DNA of 64,000 nucleotides from Benzoatithermus sp963720725 (GCA_963720725.1 CAVRGN010000002.1:62001-126000); one strand, 5' to 3'. Shown: positions 44,250 through 52,240, counted from the first letter of the stretch. The notes: generated from the sequence alone by a model not told the origin. A program made the numbers and translations.

Positions 44250-44861
44250 TCAGCTGGCGGCCAGCAACTTCACGCCCAGGGCCGCCAGCGCGGTGCCGAG
44301 CACGCCCTCGATGCCGCGCCGCGCTCGGGCGTAGAGGCGGACCAGGCGCGGTCCGGAGAAGGCCAGCGCCAGCGCCGTGTGCCAGGCCAGGGACAGCGCC
44401 ACCGCGACTCCCACCGCCAGGCACGCCGTGGCCGCGTCGAGGTCGGTGCCGAGCAGGACGCCGGTGAGCGAGACCCAGAAGAAGCCGGCCTTGGCGTTGA
44501 GCAGCATCAGGGCGAGGCCCGTAGCGAAACCGCCGCCGGCCGGAGCAGGCGCGGCAGCGCCGGCACCCTCGCCGCGCCAGGCCGAGCGCAGCGCGCCGAA
44601 GGCCAGCCACAGCAGGAAGCCGCCGCCCGCCCAGCGGATCGCGGTGCCCAGCACCGGATAGTGCAGCGCCAGGGCGGCCACCCCGAACAGGGCGGCGAAG
44701 CCCCAGACCGCCTCGCCGACCGCGATGCCGAGCGTGGTGCGCAGTGCCGGCCCGCGCCCAGAGCCGAGCCCGATCCGCAGCATCAGCGCGAAGTTCGGGC
44801 CCGGGCTGATCAAGGCCAGCGCGAACGCGGCCCAGAAGGCGAACAGCGCCGGCCAGTCCAT
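44250..44861 (-). CDS. LysE family translocator
   Basis: A 203-residue amino-acid exporter of the LysE/RhtB family with about six helices. The N-terminal ALISPGPNFALMLRIGLGSG is the family signature, and LMLLNAKAGFFWVSLTGV the second conserved half. It is convergent with the FMN reductase (seven bases between the stops) and begins one base after the stop of the small membrane protein. It likely exports an amino acid or related metabolite; substrate unknown. Confidence 0.9.
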   Translation of the reverse strand: MDWPALFAFWAAFALALISPGPNFALMLRIGLGSGRGPALRTTLGIAVGEAVWGFAALFGVAALALHYPVLGTAIRWAGGGFLLWLAFGALRSAWRGEGAGAAAPAPAGGGFATGLALMLLNAKAGFFWVSLTGVLLGTDLDAATACLAVGVAVALSLAWHTALALAFSGPRLVRLYARARRGIEGVLGTALAALGVKLLAAS

Positions 44862-44862
44862 G

Positions 44863-45201
44863 TCAGGTCCGGTCGGGCTGCGGCTTGAAGCGCTCGATCA
44901 GCCTCGGGCAGTTCGCCGCGGTCAGCCGCTCGTCCTCCGGCAGGTCGAGCTTCGCCAGCAGGTCGGCATAGGTGCCGCGCAGGTTCTCGGCGGTGGCGTC
45001 GATCAGCGCCGTCTGCTGCTCGGGCGTCAGGATGCCCTTCTCCACGCCCACCTGCGCCGCCGTGCACACCCCCATCAGCGTGCCGCCGATCCCGCCGCCC
45101 AGCATGCCGACCATGGCGCCGCCGCCACTGCCGGCGACGAAGCCGAGCCCGCCCACGACCACGAAGGCCAGCAGCCACAGCAGCACCTTGAGCACGCGCA
45201 T
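44863..45201 (-). CDS. Small glycine-rich membrane protein, unknown function
   Basis: A 112-residue protein that I do not assign. Residues 1-27 form a helix or signal (VLKVLLWLLAFVVVGGLGFV); residues 25-47 are glycine-rich (GSGGGAMVGMLGGGIGGTLM), like a glycine-zipper membrane segment. The C-terminal half is acidic-helical, ending CPRLIERF. It lies one base upstream of the LysE-type exporter on the same strand and is probably co-expressed. Confidence 0.6.
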   Translation of the reverse strand: MRVLKVLLWLLAFVVVGGLGFVAGSGGGAMVGMLGGGIGGTLMGVCTAAQVGVEKGILTPEQQTALIDATAENLRGTYADLLAKLDLPEDERLTAANCPRLIERFKPQPDRT

Positions 45202-45316
45202 GGTCGATCGTCCCCCGCCCGGCCGGCCCGAGCGCCGCCCGCCGCGTGCTGCGATCTATCGCGATCGTGCGGCCGGGGGAAGTGCGGGCGGTTGACCGGC
45301 CGGCCCTGCCTGCCCA

Positions 45317-46453
45317 GTGTCTCGCCGCGGACGATGGGGGCAAGGTGCGGTGGGGCAGGCATGGCGTGCGGCAGGGATCGGGATCGCGCTGGGCGCGGCA
45401 CTCCTGCTCCTCGTCTACCTCGTGAGCGGGATCCTGCTGCCGTTCATCGTCGGCATGGCCGCGGCCTACGCGCTGGATCCCCTGGCCGACTGGCTGGAGC
45501 GGCGCGGGCTCGGGCGCGGCATCGCCACGCTGCTGATCACCGGGCTGTTCTTCGCCAGCCTGGCGCTGCTGGTGCTGGTGCTGCTGCCGGTGGCGGTCGA
45601 GCAGGCGGTGGGCCTGGGGGCGAAGCTGCCGGGCTATTTCGACGAGCTGCGCGTCCGCATCCTGCACCTGATCGAGCGGCTCGAGCGCCAGAACGTGGTC
45701 GAGGGCGGCCAGGTCGAGGGGCTGGCCTCGAGCTTCGCCGAGCGGGCGCTGAGCTATGTCGGCACCGCGCTCAGCAACGTGGTCCAGTCGAGCCTGGTCG
45801 TGCTCAACCTGGTCTCGCTGGTGTTCATCACCCCCATCGTCACCTACTATCTCCTGCGCGACTGGGACCGCATGGTGGCGGCGGTGCGCAGCGTCGTGCC
45901 GGCGCGCTACCGGCCGCCGGCGCGCCGGCTGGCCCGCGAGACCGACCAGGTGCTGGCCGGCTTCCTGCGCGGCCAGGGCATGGTGTGCGCCTTCCTGGCC
46001 CTGTTCTACGGCCTGGGCCTGGTGCTGGTCGGGCTCGACTATGGGGCGTTCATCGGCTTCCTCACCGGCCTGTTCTCCTTCATCCCCTATGTCGGGATGT
46101 TCATGGGCGTGGCGGTCGGCATGACCGTGGCGGTGTTCCAGTTCGGCGCCGTGCTGCCGGTGGCGCTGGTCGCGGCCGTGTTCGCGCTGGGCCAGTTCAT
46201 CGAGGGCAATTTCCTGACCCCGCGCGTGGTGGGCAGCCGCATCCGCCTGCACGAGGTCTGGGTGATCTTCGCCGTGCTCGCCGGCACGGCCCTGTTCGGT
46301 CTGGTCGGCACCTTCCTCGCCACGCCCGTGGCGGCGGTGATCGCGGTCGTCGTCCGCTTCGCCGTCGAACGCTGGCAGCGCAGCGACTTCTTCCGCGAGG
46401 CCTCCGACCTCCCGGTGGCACCGCCGCCGCCGCGGGCGAGGCAAGCCGACTGA
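45317..46453 (+). CDS. AI-2E family transporter (PerM-like)
   Basis: A 378-residue membrane protein with about eight helices. The N-terminal LVYLVSGILLPFIVGMAAAYALDPLADWLERRG and the later FIPYVGMFMGV and FIEGNFLTPRVVGSRIRLH are the AI-2E transporter/PerM consensus (segments quoted separately: LPFIVGMAAAYALDPLADWL and GNFLTPRVVG). Members export AI-2, ions or other small molecules. GTG at 45317 is taken as start; a GTG at 45350 is an alternative that removes 11 residues. Its frame continues past the stop directly into the BrnT remnant. Confidence 0.88.
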   Translation: MSRRGRWGQGAVGQAWRAAGIGIALGAALLLLVYLVSGILLPFIVGMAAAYALDPLADWLERRGLGRGIATLLITGLFFASLALLVLVLLPVAVEQAVGLGAKLPGYFDELRVRILHLIERLERQNVVEGGQVEGLASSFAERALSYVGTALSNVVQSSLVVLNLVSLVFITPIVTYYLLRDWDRMVAAVRSVVPARYRPPARRLARETDQVLAGFLRGQGMVCAFLALFYGLGLVLVGLDYGAFIGFLTGLFSFIPYVGMFMGVAVGMTVAVFQFGAVLPVALVAAVFALGQFIEGNFLTPRVVGSRIRLHEVWVIFAVLAGTALFGLVGTFLATPVAAVIAVVVRFAVERWQRSDFFREASDLPVAPPPPRARQAD

Positions 46454-46456
46454 GTT

Positions 46457-46694
46457 GAGCGGGCAGCGAACCTCGCGAAGCACGGCCTCGACTTCCGGGA
46501 TGCCGGCAGGATCATGCGCGGGCCGGTGTTTCACCGCATGTCTCCCCGCGGCGCGGAAGTCCGGCTGGTCACGGTTGGGCGCCTGGCGGACAAGCTTGTC
46601 GCCATTGTCTGGACGCCACGCGATGGGCAGGTTCGGGTCATCTCCATGCGGAGGGCACGGCGTGAGGAAGCGGCAGGATATCGTAAGCTATACG
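46457..46694 (+). pseudogene. BrnT-type toxin remnant lacking its N-terminus
   Basis: Downstream of the PerM stop, in the same frame, the sequence reads ERAANLAKHGLDFRDAGRIM, then VGRLADKLVAIVWTPRDG and VRVISMRRARREE, matching the BrnT RNase-like toxin from about residue 9 to near its C-terminus. The usual start (Met, then an aromatic-Glu-Trp-Asp segment) is missing: the frame begins GTT GAG after a stop. No stop follows where BrnT normally ends; the frame stays open to 47335. The toxin is therefore probably inactive, while the adjacent antitoxin is intact. Confidence 0.7.
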
Positions 46695-47048
46695 GCCGAG
46701 GAGCTCGACCGGCTGCCGAGCGAGACCGACTGGGCCAAGGTCGATTCGATCTCCGACGCCGAGCTGGACGAGATCGTCAGGAACGATCCCGACGACGTCT
46801 ACCTGACCGAGGCCGAGCTCGCCGACGCGATCCCGGTCTACCCGGTCGACCTGAAGAAGCTGCGGCGGCGGCTCGGGCTGACCCAGGAATCGTTCGCGGC
46901 CCGGTTCGGCTTCGCGCTCGGCACCTTGCGCAACTGGGAACGCGGGCGCCGGCGGCCCGACGGGCCCGCGCAGATCCTGCTCCAGGTGATCGACCGCGAG
47001 CCGGAAGCCGTCGAGCGGGCGCTGGGGCGCAAGCCGCGCGCCGCGTGA
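46662..47048 (+). CDS. BrnA-like/HTH antitoxin (BrnT partner)
   Basis: A 128-residue DNA-binding antitoxin. The N-terminus RKRQDIVSYTAEELDRL and TDWAKVDSISDAELDE resemble BrnA, but the C-terminus is an XRE-type helix-turn-helix (LRRRLGLTQESFAARFGFAL, then LRNWERGRRRP) instead of the usual ribbon-helix-helix. GTG at 46662 has a GGAGGG six bases upstream. It overlaps the toxin remnant, as expected for a type II toxin-antitoxin operon, and should repress that operon's promoter. With the toxin decayed, it may persist as an orphan regulator. Confidence 0.8.
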   Translation: MRKRQDIVSYTAEELDRLPSETDWAKVDSISDAELDEIVRNDPDDVYLTEAELADAIPVYPVDLKKLRRRLGLTQESFAARFGFALGTLRNWERGRRRPDGPAQILLQVIDREPEAVERALGRKPRAA

Positions 47049-47163
47049 TCGTCCGCCTCCGCCTGGACCTTCAGGGGCCCTTGCGCCCAGGTGCGGAGCA
47101 GGTGACGGGGCTCCGCTTCGGCGGAAGCCAGCGGGGCGGCGGTACCGGCGCGCAGGCGGGCGG

Positions 47164-47757
47164 TCAGCGGCGCTGGGGCGGCGGGGTTTCGCGGCCGGCT
47201 GGGCCGCGGGCCAGGACTTCCGCCTGGGCCTCGGCCGCCTTCGGCTCGGGCAGATGCGTGAGCGCCTCCTCGCGGCCGAGGATGGCGCGCAGGCCCGACG
47301 CGGCGCGGCCGAGGGCGGCGTCGACGGGGTCGTAGGCGCGGGCACGGCGCGGGCGGACGGGCTTGCCGGGGTTTCGGGCCAGGGCCCGGGCCTGGGCGTC
47401 GAGGACGGCCTGGGCCAGCGAGCGGGCGGGGTGGCAGCCGCGGCGCATCTGGTCGGCGACGAAGGCGGCGGCCCGCCAGTCGCCGGTGCCCACGGCCATC
47501 TCGAGCACGCACCAGGCCATCCGCTCGAGCTGGCGCAGGCGCTCCTCGGGCGGCAGGGCTTCCATCTCGGCCAGGGCGGCGAGGAGTTCCTGGAAGTCGG
47601 GCTGGGCGAGGAGCTGGTCGATCTCGGCCGGGGTGACGTTCTCGGCCCGGGCGAGGTTGGTGCGCGACATGCCGGCGGCGAGGCGGTAGGCGGCGCGCAG
47701 CTGGCCGCGCGGGGCGGTCAGAGGCGGGCGACGCGGGGTGGGCCGGCGGGTAGGCAT
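47164..47757 (-). CDS. Hypothetical protein with helix-rich middle, degenerate copy elsewhere in window
   Basis: A 197-residue protein that I do not recognise. The N-terminus is basic and proline-rich (MPTRRPTPRRPPL); residues about 20-75 are helical (AYRLAAGMSRTNLARAENVT, then AQPDFQELLAALAEMEALPP); residues 80-115 contain VGTGDWRAAAFVADQMRRG; the tail is rich in Ala, Arg and Pro. The first helices look like a winged or homeodomain-like DNA-binding start, as in phage terminase small subunits, but this is only suggestive. A 34-base perfect match occurs at 50442-50475. A GGAGCC-like site is weak. Confidence 0.55.
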   Translation of the reverse strand: MPTRRPTPRRPPLTAPRGQLRAAYRLAAGMSRTNLARAENVTPAEIDQLLAQPDFQELLAALAEMEALPPEERLRQLERMAWCVLEMAVGTGDWRAAAFVADQMRRGCHPARSLAQAVLDAQARALARNPGKPVRPRRARAYDPVDAALGRAASGLRAILGREEALTHLPEPKAAEAQAEVLARGPAGRETPPPQRR

Positions 47758-48172
47758 GGGAGCCGAATATAGGAAAATGATCCGCAACGCAAGGCCTGAA
47801 TGACGCGTTCGGTGGCAATCTGTCGAAGCTCAGGACGCGGACCGACACCTGCGCGCCGCGTGAACCCGGAACGGGGTCAGCCCGACGGTCCGGACCCTGA
47901 GAGAGATTGGCTCATAGTGGATCAGCTGCCGCGGGCGGACGGGGCGGCTCAATTCGGGCACAAGAGATTGAATTGTGCATGTCCCCGGAATCCCGCGGAC
48001 CCGAACCGCGGGCCTGCGTAAATACCTGCCGCGAGAAGCGGATCCGGCGGCGATCACAATTCATCATCTGCACCGAGATCCGTCCGTCGGACCGCTGATG
48101 GACAATCGGTCATTGCTTCAATGGCACGCAGCGGACACGATTGGGCCACAAGCAATGACGAGGGGATGCCGC
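47758..48172. other. Intergenic region upstream of UspA
   Basis: The 415 bases contain no supported gene. They hold a copy of the tgtccccggaatcccg motif (47980-47995) and a seven-pair hairpin cccgcgg/ccgcggg at 47992-48012. The part after 48012 should carry the promoter for the UspA gene, but no clear -35/-10 or regulator site was identified. Confidence 0.5.
47971..47996 (+). repeat. Dispersed motif, copy 1 (aatt...tgtccccggaatcccg)
   Basis: The 16 bases tgtccccggaatcccg (47980-47995), preceded by aatt, recur in inverted orientation at 52212-52240 and, with a few changes, at 51169-51198. From memory, similar short elements border REP-associated tyrosine transposases in many proteobacteria; no transposase is present here. 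Confidence 0.55.
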
Positions 48173-48607
48173 ATGACCGCGATCGTCGTCGGGCTCGACG
48201 GATCGGCTCCGGGGGAAAAGGCGTTGGCACACGCGAAACGCCTCGCGAAGCTGATCGGTGAGTGCGAGCTGGTGCTCGCCTACGTGATCGAATGGACACC
48301 CTACTCGTTCCACACGCCGGAAGAACTGGCTGAACGACACAAGCGGCGCGAACAGGAAATCGACCAGGCGCATTCGCATGTGCTCGATGCCCCGGCCAGG
48401 GCGGCCAAGGCCGAAGGGTTCAAGGTCGAAACCGTCGTGCGGCACGGCGATCCTGCCGAACAGCTCGACAACATCGCTCGCAAACATGGCGCCGAGCAGA
48501 TCATCCTCGGGCGAACCGGCGACCGCGGCCTGCGCCACCGGTTCTTCGGCGGCGTCGCCGGCAAGCTGGTCGCCGCGGCGACCGTTCCCGTGACGATCAT
48601 TCCCTGA
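48173..48607 (+). CDS. Universal stress protein (UspA family)
   Basis: A 144-residue single-domain Usp. AIVVGLDGSAPGEKAL is the first strand and loop, and IILGRTGDRGLRHRFFGGVA with VTVPVTIIP-like end (ATVPVTIIP) gives the ATP-binding G-x2-G-x9-G region, slightly altered. It has a GAGGGG ribosome site. It precedes the alanine/glycine symporter by 16 bases, so the two are likely one transcription unit. Usp proteins help survival under starvation or energy stress. Confidence 0.92.
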   Translation: MTAIVVGLDGSAPGEKALAHAKRLAKLIGECELVLAYVIEWTPYSFHTPEELAERHKRREQEIDQAHSHVLDAPARAAKAEGFKVETVVRHGDPAEQLDNIARKHGAEQIILGRTGDRGLRHRFFGGVAGKLVAAATVPVTIIP

Positions 48608-48623
48608 GGGAGGCGCGGAGCAC

Positions 48624-50297
48624 ATGCGACGTCTGATTCTGTCCACGACACTCGCGCTTCTGCTCGCCCTGCTCGCGGCGGTGCCTCTAGCACCGTCGGG
48701 CGTGGCGTTCGCGCAGGATGCGGCCGCTCCGGCCGCGGGGGAGGCGACCGGCGAAGCGGCGGAGGCCGACCTGACGACGGTCCCCGCAGCGGCAACCGAG
48801 CCTGCGGTCGAGACGGTCGACCAGCAGGTCGACCGGATCTTCGCCGCGTCGACCGGCTGGTTCGTCAACCTGATCTTCGCGCCGCTGCCAGGCACGGGCT
48901 TTCCGTGGATCGTGCTGTGGCTGGTGGTCGGCGCCTCGGTCTTCACCATCTACTTCGGCTTCATCCAGTTTCGCGCGTTCGGGCACGCGATCAGCCTGGT
49001 CAAGGGTGACTATTCCGACCCCAACGACGCGGGCGAGGTCAGCCACTTCCAGGCGCTGGCGACGGCACTGTCCGGCACGGTCGGGCTCGGCAACATCGCC
49101 GGCGTCGCGGTGGCGGTCGGCATCGGCGGTCCCGGGGCGACGTTTTGGATGATCGTCGCGGGTCTGCTCGGGATGGCCTCCAAGTTCACCGAATGCACGC
49201 TCGGCGTGAAATACCGCAACGAGTACCCCGACGGGACCGTGTCCGGCGGGCCGATGTACTACATGACCAAGGGCTTCAAGGAGCGCGGCTTCGGCGGCGG
49301 CCGCTTCATGGCGGTGTTGTTCTCGATCTTCTGCATCGGCGGCTCCTTCGGCGGGGGCAACATGTTCCAGGCCAACCAGGCGCATGCGCAGATCTCGGGA
49401 ATCCTTGGCGACTATCCCGGGTGGATCACCGGCATCATCTTCGCCGCGATCGTGTTCGCCGTGATCGTGGGCGGCATCAAGTCGATCGCCCGGGTGACCG
49501 AGAAGGTCGTGCCCTTCATGGGCATCCTCTATGTCGGCACGGCGCTCATCATCATACTGATCAACTACGACAAGATCGGCTGGGCGCTGGGCCAGGTGCT
49601 CGACGGCGCCTTCACCGGGCTCGGCGTGGCGGGCGGCCTGGTCGGGGCGTTGATCCAGGGCTTCAAGCGCGCCGCGTTCTCGAACGAGGCCGGCGTCGGC
49701 TCCGCGGCGATCGCCCACTCGGCGGTGCGCACCAAGGAGCCGATCACGGAAGGCGTCGTGTCGCTGCTGGAGCCGTTCATCGACACGGTGGTGATCTGCA
49801 CGATGACGGCGCTGGTGATCACGATCTCGGGCGTGCAGATCATCGATCCCGCCACCGGGAAGTTCGTTCTGAACGAGAGCGGACTGATCGAGACCACGGG
49901 CGGAGTCCAGGGCGTGCAGCTGACCTCCGCTGCCTTCGCTTCCGGGCTGAGCTGGTTCCCCTATGTGCTGGCCGTGGCCGTGGTGCTGTTCGCGTTCTCG
50001 ACGATGATCTCGTGGTCCTATTACGGGCTGAAGGCCTGGACCTACCTGTTCGGCGAGGGCAAGACCAAGGAGCTGATCTTCAAGCTGCTGTTCTGCTTCT
50101 TCGTCGTGGTCGGGGCCGCGGCCCAGCTCGGCGCGGTGATCGACTTCTCCGACGCGATGATCTTCGCGATGGCGGTGGTCAACATCGTGGCGCTCTACCT
50201 CCTGATGCCGATCGTCAAGCGCGAGATGATTTCGTACTTCGCGCGCCTGAAGTCGGGCAAGATCCGCAAGTACGTCCACGCCGTGCCGGCGGAGTGA
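48624..50297 (+). CDS. Alanine/glycine:cation symporter (AGCS) with signal-peptide extension
   Basis: A 557-residue sodium-coupled amino-acid importer. From residue about 75 it is a typical AGCS: ALSGTVGLGNIAGVAVAVG, GGPGATFWMIVAGLLGMASK (in parts), NEAGVGSAAIAHSAVRTKEP. The unusual part is the N-terminus: a cleavable-looking signal peptide (residues 1-31, ending FAQ) and about 40 Ala/Glu-rich residues before the first helix, not usual for the family. A strong hairpin terminator follows. It is probably co-transcribed with the UspA gene. Confidence 0.92.
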   Translation: MRRLILSTTLALLLALLAAVPLAPSGVAFAQDAAAPAAGEATGEAAEADLTTVPAAATEPAVETVDQQVDRIFAASTGWFVNLIFAPLPGTGFPWIVLWLVVGASVFTIYFGFIQFRAFGHAISLVKGDYSDPNDAGEVSHFQALATALSGTVGLGNIAGVAVAVGIGGPGATFWMIVAGLLGMASKFTECTLGVKYRNEYPDGTVSGGPMYYMTKGFKERGFGGGRFMAVLFSIFCIGGSFGGGNMFQANQAHAQISGILGDYPGWITGIIFAAIVFAVIVGGIKSIARVTEKVVPFMGILYVGTALIIILINYDKIGWALGQVLDGAFTGLGVAGGLVGALIQGFKRAAFSNEAGVGSAAIAHSAVRTKEPITEGVVSLLEPFIDTVVICTMTALVITISGVQIIDPATGKFVLNESGLIETTGGVQGVQLTSAAFASGLSWFPYVLAVAVVLFAFSTMISWSYYGLKAWTYLFGEGKTKELIFKLLFCFFVVVGAAAQLGAVIDFSDAMIFAMAVVNIVALYLLMPIVKREMISYFARLKSGKIRKYVHAVPAE

Positions 50298-50303
50298 CCT
50301 CCT

Positions 50304-50327
50304 CACCCGGGCCGAAAGGCCCGGGTG
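50304..50327 (+). terminator. Intrinsic terminator hairpin after the symporter gene
   Basis: Perfect ten-pair stem cacccgggcc (50304-50313) and ggcccgggtg (50318-50327) closed by a gaaa tetraloop, seven bases after the stop codon. The following sequence is cttcc, a weak T-tract. Also likely to act on transcripts entering from the right. Confidence 0.8.
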
Positions 50328-50412
50328 CTTCCGACAAGAACGCCGCTGGTATGGGCTGGAGCTCAGCAAGCTCCCGAAGGCAGCGGTCCGCCAGCCGCCG
50401 CAGAGCCGTTCG

Positions 50413-50475
50413 GCCTCGGGCAGCGCCTCCAGCTCGGCCAAGGCGGCGAGGAGTTCCTGGAAGTCGGGCTGGGCG
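50413..50475 (-). pseudogene. Degenerate fragment of the 47164-47757 hypothetical gene
   Basis: On the minus strand this segment reads AQPDFQELLAALAELEALPE, almost identical to AQPDFQELLAALAEMEALPP of the gene at 47164-47757, then continues AERLCGGWRTAAFGS, where the intact gene has a longer helix before DWRAAAF. The DNA match is perfect for 34 bases (50442-50475 against 47575-47608, beginning ggcggcgaggagttcctg). The rest of the gene is absent, so this is a truncated, internally deleted copy. Confidence 0.7.
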
Positions 50476-51109
50476 GGCTTGACATCAGCGCCGCCGTGCT
50501 CGTGCGCCAGATTGCGGTGCCGCTCAACCGGGTCGGCCAGGTCCTCCCCGCCCGCCGTGCGGTCACTGCCGATGCCGCCCTGCGCCTCGCCCGCCGGTTT
50601 GGCACATCCACCGAGCCGTAGATGAATCCACTCCCGACCGACGAGCCCAATCCTGTGCGGCAGCAGGTCGGTGACGCCATCGGGCGGCTCCCACCCGTCC
50701 GGTGATCGCCCTGGCCGAGCCGGCGGCATAGTCCGATAAGGGCATGAGCGAGATTGAGAAGGACGAGTCAACGTCAATGCGCAGGACAAATTTGGCCTGA
50801 CCCATTTTCTTTCGCGCGGATAGTCGAGGACCGGCCGAGGCTCATCCGGCTGCGGGAAGCGCCGTGGGCCGTGATCGGCCGTCATCCGAACCTCCCCGAT
50901 GCCTCCGGACCAGCCATGCCCGAACCTGGTCCCGCCTAGCTGACCTTTCACCCCGTCGCAACGGCGGGCGGTCGCCCGGGCCGGACGATCGGAGGAGGAC
51001 TCCGACCGACACACCGCCCGCGCGAAGCTCGAGGCAGCGGGAGGAGATGGCTGCCGCCTGATGTGGTGAGGTTGTTGCCACGATCGTGCGGGGTTCATCC
51101 AAGCACCGG

Positions 51110-51137
51110 CGGGAAAGCGGTCTGACCCCGAAGCCTC
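51110..51137 (+). repeat. Direct repeat, copy 1 (ggtctgaccccgaagc)
   Basis: The segment gggaaagcggtctgacc followed by ccgaagcctcc matches 51462-51490 except for a few bases. The shared 16-mer ggtctgaccccgaagc is at 51119-51134. Confidence 0.6.
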
Positions 51138-51168
51138 CTGATCGTGCTGAGTCGCCGCGATCAATCGT

Positions 51169-51198
51169 CAATTACGTAGGGTGTCACCGGAATCTCCC
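51169..51198 (+). repeat. Dispersed motif, copy 2 (left arm of inverted pair)
   Basis: Contains aatt, a five-base spacer, then gggtgtcaccggaatc. The same arrangement with the same spacing occurs in reverse orientation at 52212-52240, so the two copies form an inverted pair about 1.07 kb across, enclosing the AT-rich gene. Confidence 0.6.
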
Positions 51199-51461
51199 AC
51201 ATGGTAGTCCTCGCCGACAGCGGCGCGCGTCAGGTGGCGCCAGCGCAGGCCGAAGCGGGGCACGTCTCGGGATTCGGTGCAGGGGACGGCGGCGGAGGCG
51301 ATGGGCGGAGGTGAGCGAACGGTCTCGGTCGTCATGTCGGAGTCACCGCGATGGTCGGGGCCCTGGTCCGTCAGACGGCCGCACGAACATCGGTGTGGCC
51401 CAATTCCGCGCCCTTGAACAGCAGGAGTGTTACGCGCCGGCGGGCCAGCGCGTAGGCGAAC

Positions 51462-51490
51462 AGGGAAAAGGGGTCTGACCCCGAAGCTCC
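51462..51490 (+). repeat. Direct repeat, copy 2, containing palindrome ggggtctgacccc
   Basis: The palindrome ggggtc-t-gacccc spans 51470-51482; on the minus strand it reads ggggtcagaccccttttcc, a form I associate with elements near REP-type (RAYT) transposases. The 16-mer ggtctgaccccgaagc at 51472-51487 repeats 51119-51134. Confidence 0.6.
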
Positions 51491-51555
51491 CGGAAGCTCA
51501 AGCGAGTTCACCAAATGTTGGATTCGATCCACCAGCGCGAGTACGATCGCTATTT

Positions 51556-52107
51556 CTATAGAATAACCCCAATGCCGTTATTGCTAATCTTCACCCACTT
51601 GAACGTTGCCATCTCATATCGTTTAAAAGTAAGGCTAAGACCAGCGCGCGTCACGACAGCATCGAAAGCGGGTGTTGGTGAAAGATAGCCGGAGCGTGTC
51701 GCAGTGAAATCCAATACTCTAGAATTAATCTTGGCATAAATCTGCGATGAATGAAAAGTTGTTCCAATATTATTTATTTTTCCTCGACATCTCACTGAAG
51801 ATCCGTAGTTGACAAAGGTTTCTGTAATTAGGGAATCACTTGATCTCGCTCGATAGTCATACTTGAAGGCAAATGCCATATTGATGTAATCATCACCAAT
51901 AGAACTTGTTCTGACTACTTGTAATACCAAGCGTGCTGCTTTGACTTGGAATTTCTCGCTTGGAAGATTCTTGTACTGATACTTTCCCTTGTACGAAGGA
52001 CCTACTATCGTACCAGTAAAACCAGCTAATGCTGGTTCACCGCCGATTGGCAGCATTGCGGTACCAATTCCAGCAGCAAGCAATGAACGGCGATTCCATA
52101 CTTTCAT
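51556..52107 (-). CDS. Secreted protein of unknown function in AT-rich islet
   Basis: A 183-residue protein that I do not recognise. WNRRSLLAAGIGTAMLPIGG is a twin-arginine or Sec signal, cleavage near ALA (residue 28). The mature part is rich in aromatic and Ser/Thr residues with alternating hydrophobics (LVLQVVRTSS, INMAFAFKYDYRA, FTATRSGYLS), suggesting a beta-sandwich. A single cysteine (VRCRG). AGGAAGG lies 11 bases before the ATG at 52105-52107. Codon use is AT-rich, unlike every other gene here, indicating recent horizontal acquisition. Confidence 0.75.
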   Translation of the reverse strand: MKVWNRRSLLAAGIGTAMLPIGGEPALAGFTGTIVGPSYKGKYQYKNLPSEKFQVKAARLVLQVVRTSSIGDDYINMAFAFKYDYRARSSDSLITETFVNYGSSVRCRGKINNIGTTFHSSQIYAKINSRVLDFTATRSGYLSPTPAFDAVVTRAGLSLTFKRYEMATFKWVKISNNGIGVIL

Positions 52108-52211
52108 TTGCTATGCTACCTTCCTAACGAATATCAGTCGCAAAATCATCCCCTACCTGGGATGTATCGAGGCTTGGCTCAAAAAATGGGATCTGTCAAC
52201 TAGCGAATTTG

Positions 52212-52240
52212 ACGGGATTCCGGGGACACCCACCTCAATT
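52212..52240 (-). repeat. Dispersed motif, copy 3 (right arm of inverted pair)
   Basis: Read on the minus strand: aatt, gaggt, then gggtgtccccggaatccc. It shares tgtccccggaatcccg exactly with 47980-47995 and has the same aatt spacing as 51169-51198. It marks the right-hand edge of the AT-rich islet. Confidence 0.6.

Larger units (their letters stand above)
50328..51555. other. Gene-poor accessory region with repeat remnants
   Basis: About 1.2 kb without a supportable gene. It contains the 34-base match to the hypothetical gene at 47164-47757, two copies of an approximately 28-base element carrying ggtctgaccccgaagc, and one copy of the aatt...gtgtcaccggaatc motif. Several open frames cross it on both strands but lack starts, ribosome sites or recognisable domains. 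It looks like decayed mobile or phage-derived DNA. Confidence 0.6.

Noticed and set aside
50700..51165. Open frames in the gene-poor patch, including a long minus-strand frame
   Set aside because: They cross clear repeats and a truncated gene copy, lack ribosome sites, and show no domain.
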